A stretch of 46,808 nt of DNA from Nostoc linckia z4 (GTDB taxonomy: Bacteria > Cyanobacteriota > Cyanobacteriia > Cyanobacteriales > Nostocaceae): NCBI RefSeq assembly GCF_002608075.1, contig NZ_LAHA01000063.1, positions 14 through 46,821 of the forward strand, written 5' to 3'. The notes beneath the pieces are model-generated. The model saw only the letters and a list, made by a program, of their open reading frames with translations, was not told the DNA's origin and did not search any database. Both the position numbers and the translations under genes were made by a program. The number at the start of each line of letters is the position of its first letter. Positions within the stretch are counted from its first letter, which is position 1. Positions 42,066-46,808 of this stretch are shown here, one piece after another.

Positions 42066-42323
42066 GTAGTGGCGTGACCGGGCTAAAATAGTACATTAGT
42101 AAACTCTTGTGGGGTGGGCATCCTGCCCGCCCGGACGGGTGAGGACACCCATCCCACAATAAAATCTATTGCAACATTTAAGACTTGTCACGCCAGTAGT
42201 GGCGTGTCTAGATTAAAATAGTGCATTAATAAATTCTTGTGGGGTGGGCATCCTGCCCGCCCGGACGGGTGAGGACACCCATCCCACAATAAAATCTATT
42301 GCCACATTTTAGCCTTGACACGC
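42066..42323. repeat. Tandem pair of 130-bp hairpin repeats
   Basis: Copies at 42066-42195 and 42196-42323 share an identical 68-base core (42105-42172 and 42235-42302). Each core holds a hairpin, TGTGGGGTGGGCATCCTGCC on the left against a GGACACCCATCCCACA arm on the right. Each unit starts GTAGTGGCGTG and ends near TTGTCACGCC or TTGACACGCT, so outer ends also pair (GTGGCGTG/CACGCC). It follows the PhyH stop and could halt transcription from both sides. Confidence 0.85.
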
Positions 42324-42519
42324 TGCTACGCCATAACCTAATACGCTTGGTGTTAAGGCTAAAACTCTTGGTCAAATTCAATTTTTTTAACGTAGACGCG
42401 TAGCGGCTTGCCGCAGGCTACCGCCAAGGACGCATTCGCGCAGCGTCTCGTCAGAGAAGGACGCAAAGAGAAGAAAGAAAGGCTTAACTGAACTGTATTG
42501 CGCCATAACCTATTTTTAT
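42324..42519. repeat. Dispersed repeat fragment with CGCGTAGCG/GCAGCGTCTCG
   Basis: GACGCGTAGCGGCTTGCCGC, TACCGCCAAGGACGCATTCG and GCAGCGTCTCGTCAGAGAAG are pieces of a cyanobacterial intergenic repeat; a related GCGTAGCGTCTCGCAGAGAA lies near 7548-7567. No gene. Confidence 0.55.
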
Positions 42520-43704
42520 TTAAGAATAAAAATTGGGTTTTGGTAATTCATCATTTAGTGCCCAGTTTCCTACATCTCTGATTTTATAAACGACAGGATC
42601 GTGGAGCGTGAATGTGCGAAGATTGCGCCAATAACGATCGAAACCATATTTTGCACTGGTAGCATGTGCGCCCATAACTTCAAAGATGCGATTAGTAATT
42701 TCTAAACCGATTTTAGTAGTCACAATTTTAGCGCTAGCGATTAAGAGCGCACATTCTCCCCGTTGTTCTGCTGTCAGTGACCATTCCTGCTCCCAAGTCG
42801 CTTGCAGTAACTCTCCTGCTTCGTCAACTAAACATCTAGCTGCTTGCAGGTCGGCCCACATTTTCCCATAGTCTTCCAGAATATAAGGATCTTGATTTGC
42901 ATTTTTTACGCCTGATGTTAACCAAGGTTTTGTTTTTGTACGAGTGTATGTTTTCGCGGCTGCAAATGCTCCTTGAGCAATTCCCAAGTAAATATTTGCT
43001 AAATTCAATTGAGTCAAACAAGCACGAATAGTAGTGAAAGGTTGACTTGGTTTGTCTCTAATACCCAGGATTTCTTCTGGGTAAACCAACACATTTTCAA
43101 AAGTCACACTACCACTATCTGTTTGCCGTTGTCCTATGTTATCCCAATCATCATTCACAGTAACACCCAAGCGTTGGGTCGGAATTACCAAAATTATCAA
43201 TTCACCAGTTTCTTGATGAATGGCAGTAATCGGTAATATATCCGAATCATGGGAACCCGAACAAAAACTTTTGATTCCGTTAAGTCGAAAATAATTATTT
43301 TCTGGGGTAAGAATATTTCTTTTGTCTAAAGGGTTTAGGGCATTGCACCAAAACCAATTGTTGCGAATAGTTTCTGTGTAATAGCGTTGTTTCTGCTCTG
43401 CCGAACCAAAAATATGGGGAATGACTACGCCTAAATGATGGTAAGAAAACACATGAGCAATCGAACTATCAACCTTGGCAAATTCACGGGTAATTTGCAA
43501 AACAGTAATCCAGCTTTGCCCTAACCCGCCGTATTCTTTGGGGATTATGAGTTTCAGTAAGTTAGTTTCACGCAAGCGATCGCGTTCATTTTTTGGTGTT
43601 CCACCTTTCACATCCCTCACCACCGCAGTTTGGGCAAATTCCTCTGCTAAAGATTTAGCTATATCCAAATAACTTTGCGATTCTTTAATGTCTATTAATT
43701 GCAT
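42520..43704 (-). CDS. Acyl-CoA-dehydrogenase-like flavin monooxygenase (SfnB/DszC type)
   Basis: The 394-aa flavoprotein has the acyl-CoA dehydrogenase fold: IIPKEYGGLGQSWITVLQI, FGSAEQKQRYYTETI, a middle beta domain (LNGIKSFCSGSHDSD, DDWDNIGQRQTDSGSV) and a helical C-terminus with FEVMGAHATSAKYGFDRYWR and FTLHDPVVYK. The C-terminal HDP motif and the DW...GQRxTxSG segment are those of DszC/SfnB-like enzymes of sulfur acquisition and not of fatty acid oxidation. It is a clearly diverged paralogue of the next gene (412 to 394 residues scale, low identity by eye). It lies 286 bases after that gene, across heptamer repeats, so it may have its own promoter. Substrate unknown. Confidence 0.85.
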   Translation of the reverse strand: MQLIDIKESQSYLDIAKSLAEEFAQTAVVRDVKGGTPKNERDRLRETNLLKLIIPKEYGGLGQSWITVLQITREFAKVDSSIAHVFSYHHLGVVIPHIFGSAEQKQRYYTETIRNNWFWCNALNPLDKRNILTPENNYFRLNGIKSFCSGSHDSDILPITAIHQETGELIILVIPTQRLGVTVNDDWDNIGQRQTDSGSVTFENVLVYPEEILGIRDKPSQPFTTIRACLTQLNLANIYLGIAQGAFAAAKTYTRTKTKPWLTSGVKNANQDPYILEDYGKMWADLQAARCLVDEAGELLQATWEQEWSLTAEQRGECALLIASAKIVTTKIGLEITNRIFEVMGAHATSAKYGFDRYWRNLRTFTLHDPVVYKIRDVGNWALNDELPKPNFYS

Positions 43705-43990
43705 AACTTACCAATTTTTCCATTCACTCTCTTACAATGAGCAATTATAAATTTAGCTAAATTTTTGAATTAAATTTTTAAATTTACGGTATTTCAATTC
43801 ATAATTTACCTATAGAATCACTCATTTTGGGTGCTACATTGTTGACTGTTGACGGTTCACAGTTAACGGTCAACAGTCAACAATCAACGCTTTAACCCAA
43901 TACAGTTTAGTTAAGCTTTTTCCCTACCAAGAATTGCCTGAACAGATAAATTCATTAACTAAACCAGATTGATTCATAGGCTGGGGAATC
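43705..43990. repeat. Intergenic region with GTTGACT/GTCAACA heptamers
   Basis: Heptamers at about 43839-43889 (GTTGACTGTTGACGGTTCAC, then AGTTAACGGTCAACAGTCAA) form an imperfect palindrome. The A/T-rich part 43720-43820 may hold the promoter of the DszC-like gene. Confidence 0.65.
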
Positions 43991-45199
43991 TTAAAGCCAA
44001 GGATGGCGGGGAGGATAGACACCATTGAGGAAGTAGTTACCAACAGCGTAATACTTCCAACGCACGGGATCGTGGAGTGTATGCGCTCTGGCATTGCGCC
44101 AGTGGCGATTGTAGTTAAATTGTTCCAATGTGGATTTAGTACCTGCTAATTCAAATAACTTGTTGGCGGCTAGTATTGAGGCTTCGGTGGCTAGGGCTTT
44201 GGCTTCCGCAACTGCGATTGATGCTTCCACTACCTTGGCTTCTTCTAAATTTGATGCGTTGGCGATGTCGATAAATTCACCGGCACGTCGCAGCAATGCT
44301 TCAGCAGCGTGAACCTGAATTTGGACATTACCAAAGTTATAGAGCGTAAGGGGGTCTTCGTAGCCTTTTTCTAAATTGCTATCTACCCAAGGACGGGTAT
44401 GGTTGCGGACAAAATAAATGGTGTCACGAACTGCGGCTTTGGCAATGCCCACATCTACAGCAGCTTGGATAATTTGGGCGATCGCACCCATTGGTGTGGC
44501 ACGCTCAAATGCTAAATAATGGGGAATGACGTGTTCTGCTTTGACTTTGACGTTTTCAATAATGGTGGTACCGCTAGCAGTGGTACGCTGTCCGAAGCTA
44601 GTCCAATCATCAAGTAGGGTGAGTCCTTCGGCATCTCGTTCCACAAATGCTACCACTGTCTTACCCTCTGGATTACTGGCGATGACGGGAACCCAATGAG
44701 CTAACAATGCGCCAGCTGAATAGTATTTTCGTCCGTTGAGTACATAATCAGAATTATCTGGCTGCAATTTAGTCTGGATATCAGTTACCGACTTTGTACC
44801 GATTTCCGAGAAGGCGTTACCGAATCGCTTACCTTGGAGGACTAAATCAAAAAACAATTGCTTTTGTTGGTGTGTACCATCTAAACGAATGGCTTCCACC
44901 ATATAGAGGTGATTTTGGGGAATTTGACCAAGGCTAGAGTCAGCTTCAGAAATGATTTTGATGACCTCTGCTAAGGTGGCATTAGAGACAAAAGCACCAC
45001 CGTATTCTTTCGGAACTGTAATTCCCCACAATCCGCTTTGAGAGAACTTTTCTACTTCTTCAGCAGGTAAACGCCGAGTTTGGTCGCGTTCGGAATCACC
45101 CTTAGCAAACTCAGCGGCCAATTCATGGGCGATGGCGATCGCTTCTTGGTCATCCTGAATAATATGGGCCTTTTTTTCAGTATTGATGATTGATGTCAT
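43991..45199 (-). CDS. sfnB: SfnB family sulfur acquisition oxidoreductase
   Basis: The 402-aa protein is an acyl-CoA-dehydrogenase-fold flavoprotein of the SfnB type: ITVPKEYGGAFVSNATLAEV, SADSSLGQ-like ADSSLGQIPQNH, VLNGRKYYSAGALLAHWVPV, DDWTSFGQRTTASGTTIIEN, NHTRPWVDS and the terminal RHWRNARAHTLHDPVRWKYY. Such proteins are linked with dimethylsulfone and alkanesulfonate use under sulfate limitation. ATG at 45199 has a textbook AAGGAG seven bases upstream; the longer frame is rejected. It follows sfnG by 106 bases on the same strand, probably co-transcribed. Confidence 0.88.
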   Translation of the reverse strand: MTSIINTEKKAHIIQDDQEAIAIAHELAAEFAKGDSERDQTRRLPAEEVEKFSQSGLWGITVPKEYGGAFVSNATLAEVIKIISEADSSLGQIPQNHLYMVEAIRLDGTHQQKQLFFDLVLQGKRFGNAFSEIGTKSVTDIQTKLQPDNSDYVLNGRKYYSAGALLAHWVPVIASNPEGKTVVAFVERDAEGLTLLDDWTSFGQRTTASGTTIIENVKVKAEHVIPHYLAFERATPMGAIAQIIQAAVDVGIAKAAVRDTIYFVRNHTRPWVDSNLEKGYEDPLTLYNFGNVQIQVHAAEALLRRAGEFIDIANASNLEEAKVVEASIAVAEAKALATEASILAANKLFELAGTKSTLEQFNYNRHWRNARAHTLHDPVRWKYYAVGNYFLNGVYPPRHPWL

Positions 45200-45305
45200 A
45201 GTAAAACTCCTTGAATCTCTCCCACGCACATTAGAAAACAGAAAGGATATTAATTAGCAGCTCTCATCCACAACAACCGCTTGTGTTGAATATTTTCCGC
45301 TCAAT

Positions 45306-46400
45306 CTATACTTGAACTAATTCTTCAGCTGTCCGACCATGAGCTTTGAGTTCGCGCACAATAGGAATTACCGTCCGACCAAATGCAGGTAAATCATCTG
45401 AGTAGTGTAAGAAACCGCCAAGAATTAAATCAACTCCGGCTTCATAAAATTGGCCAATCTTCTCAGCCACTTGTTCGGGTGTACCAATCAATCCTGAGCG
45501 GAAGCCATCGTTGTATTGTACTAAGTCTTCAAAATTAGAATTTGCCCACATTCCTTGACGTTCGCGAGTTGCGGCTCCCGCCTGTTTCACGGCTTCGCCA
45601 AATCCTTTGACTGCTTCTACATCCGCTTGAGCAATGATTTCGCGCAGTACTTCATGGGCTTCAGCTTCTGTATCCCGGACTATGATGAAGGCATTCAAAC
45701 CAAACTTGATGGTGCGTCCAGCTTCACGAGCTAATGCAGACACCTCTGCAATTTGCTCGCGCACCCCTTCTATGGTATTGCCATTCATAAAATACCAATC
45801 AGACACGCGGCCAGCCATGCGCCGGGCGGCTTTGGAGTTACCACCTTGGAAAATTTCTGGATGTGGTTGGTTAATTGGTCTAGGCTTCACCCAACCACCA
45901 TTGATGCGGTAGAAGTCACCTTTAAAATGGAACTCATCTTCTGTCCACAAACCTTTGAGAACGCGGATAAATTCTTCCGAACGACGATAGCGTTCGTCAT
46001 GATCTAACCAAGGTTCGCCATAGATAGTGAATTCATCTTTGAACCAGCCACTAACTACATTTAGAGCAAACCGACCATTAGAAATAAAATCAATGCTAGA
46101 ACCAATTTTGGCCACGACTCCCGGATGCCACAATCCAGGATGAACTGCTGCAATTAACTTTAACTTCTTGGTGACTGGAGCTAAGGCGGACACTATTGTA
46201 AATGCCTCAAGTTGATATTCAGCACCATAGCTAGCGATAAATCGAGCTTGTGCTAGCGCATAGTCAAACCCCACTTCTTCAGCTGTTTGTGCTAATTGAG
46301 CGTTGTAATCGTAAGTCCAGTTTGTGCGTTGGGGGATTTTACTTACCACTAACCCGCCACTAACATTGGGAATCCAGTATGCGAACTTAATATCAGTCAT
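45306..46400 (-). CDS. sfnG: FMNH2-dependent dimethylsulfone monooxygenase
   Basis: This luciferase-like monooxygenase (LLM class) cleaves dimethylsulfone to methanesulfinate and formaldehyde with reduced FMN, freeing sulfur. The 364-aa protein begins FAYWIPNVSGGLVVSKIPQR, with the TNWTYDYNAQLAQTAEEVGFD motif of SfnG, then RFALNVVSGWFKDEF, HPEIFQGGNSKAARRMAGRV and LIGTPEQVAEKIGQFYEAGVD, all shared with SsuD/SfnG enzymes. It leads the sulfur group; sfnB follows. An NADPH-FMN reductase gene is not in the window. ATG at 46400. Confidence 0.9.
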   Translation of the reverse strand: MTDIKFAYWIPNVSGGLVVSKIPQRTNWTYDYNAQLAQTAEEVGFDYALAQARFIASYGAEYQLEAFTIVSALAPVTKKLKLIAAVHPGLWHPGVVAKIGSSIDFISNGRFALNVVSGWFKDEFTIYGEPWLDHDERYRRSEEFIRVLKGLWTEDEFHFKGDFYRINGGWVKPRPINQPHPEIFQGGNSKAARRMAGRVSDWYFMNGNTIEGVREQIAEVSALAREAGRTIKFGLNAFIIVRDTEAEAHEVLREIIAQADVEAVKGFGEAVKQAGAATRERQGMWANSNFEDLVQYNDGFRSGLIGTPEQVAEKIGQFYEAGVDLILGGFLHYSDDLPAFGRTVIPIVRELKAHGRTAEELVQV

Positions 46401-46808
46401 AATTTGTGTGTGTGTAATGGAAACTTTTTGGCTATTTGTCTGATGGTTGGTGATTAATTTTTCATCGCCAACAATACAGCCAAAAACCTAGACGGTAAAA
46501 TCCTAATTAGAATCAAGATTTCAGGGCCGCTAGAAACTACTTTCAGTTTTCAGATAAAGACTTTCAGGCTTTGTGCTGAGATTATACTATAATCCGACCA
46601 AATTACCGTATTTATGAATAGTTCAGACTTTATCACGACACTTGCTCAGATGTTGTGACTCGATATACTTAAATCTCATTTCTGTATTCCAAAATGGAAT
46701 AAAGCTAACTCTTAGTAGTTCGCTTTTGTGATTTGGCGGGGGAAGGGGGAAGGGGGAAGGGGAAGGGGGAAAGGGGAAAGGGGAAGGGGGAAAGGGGAAA
46801 GGGGAAGG
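46401..46808. other. Leader of the sfn group and purine tandem repeat
   Basis: The promoter of sfnG should lie in about 46401-46680. From 46738 to the window edge GGGGGAAGGGGGAA and GGGGAAAG repeats make a purine-only tract, related to those at 1261 and 7364 but with G-run length varying between 4 and 5. Confidence 0.6.

Noticed and set aside
42066..42323. Tandem pair considered as attachment sites of an integrated element
   Set aside because: The copies are directly adjacent with nothing between them, and relatives of the hairpin occur elsewhere in the window, so they are dispersed repeats.

Overview
The window looks like chromosome from a filamentous, heterocyst-type cyanobacterium of the Nostoc/Anabaena group. 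The reasons are frequent HIP1 octamers (GCGATCGC), many short tandem repeats of the GTTGACT/GTCAACA and GGGGAAA kinds, PEP-CTERM and RTX proteins, a RuBisCO assembly factor (Raf1), a cyanobacterial-type heme oxygenase, a knotless phytochrome kinase, and a four-gene mycosporine-like amino acid (MAA) cluster in the arrangement that uses a D-Ala-D-Ala-ligase-like enzyme. No tRNA, rRNA or CRISPR array was recognised.

0-21 kb is mainly chromosomal housekeeping separated by repeats: heme oxygenase, a Ser/Thr kinase with TPRs, a conserved cyanobacterial protein, aspartokinase lysC (with a palindromic repeat inserted in frame between its ACT pairs), a DUF445 membrane protein, menG, a REC-GAF response regulator, raf1, a small unknown pair (99-aa protein plus a DUF6745-like protein), a pentapeptide/TPR exported protein, tenA, uvrA, and an overlapping AlbA_2/ParA pair directly after uvrA.

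21-33.7 kb is more accessory: a DUF2358 protein, a Tat-exported PhoX-like protein, a PEP-CTERM protein, a protein whose C-terminal half looks TIR-like, a GAF-PHY-GAF histidine kinase with two candidate bilin cysteines, a NADAR protein, an SDR, an IS5-type transposase remnant, an RTX protein, and a 0.54-kb element bounded by long terminal inverted repeats that carries one small gene and no transposase.

33.8-42.1 kb holds mysA-mysB-mysC-mysD on the minus strand. After a 1.06-kb divergent intergenic region come an MFS transporter and a PhyH-type Fe(II)/2-oxoglutarate oxygenase on the plus strand, which are candidates for MAA export and tailoring. 42.5-46.4 kb is a minus-strand organosulfur group: an SfnG-type FMNH2-dependent dimethylsulfone monooxygenase, an SfnB-type flavoprotein, and a second, diverged acyl-CoA-dehydrogenase/DszC-like flavoprotein. 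The window ends in a purine-rich tandem repeat.

The best candidates for something undescribed are the transposase-less TIR element at 33.15-33.68 kb, the mys/MFS/PhyH neighbourhood, the AlbA_2-ParA pair, the TIR-like protein at 24.5 kb, and the repeat inserted inside lysC. All family names come from reading translations and recalled motifs; no database search was possible.
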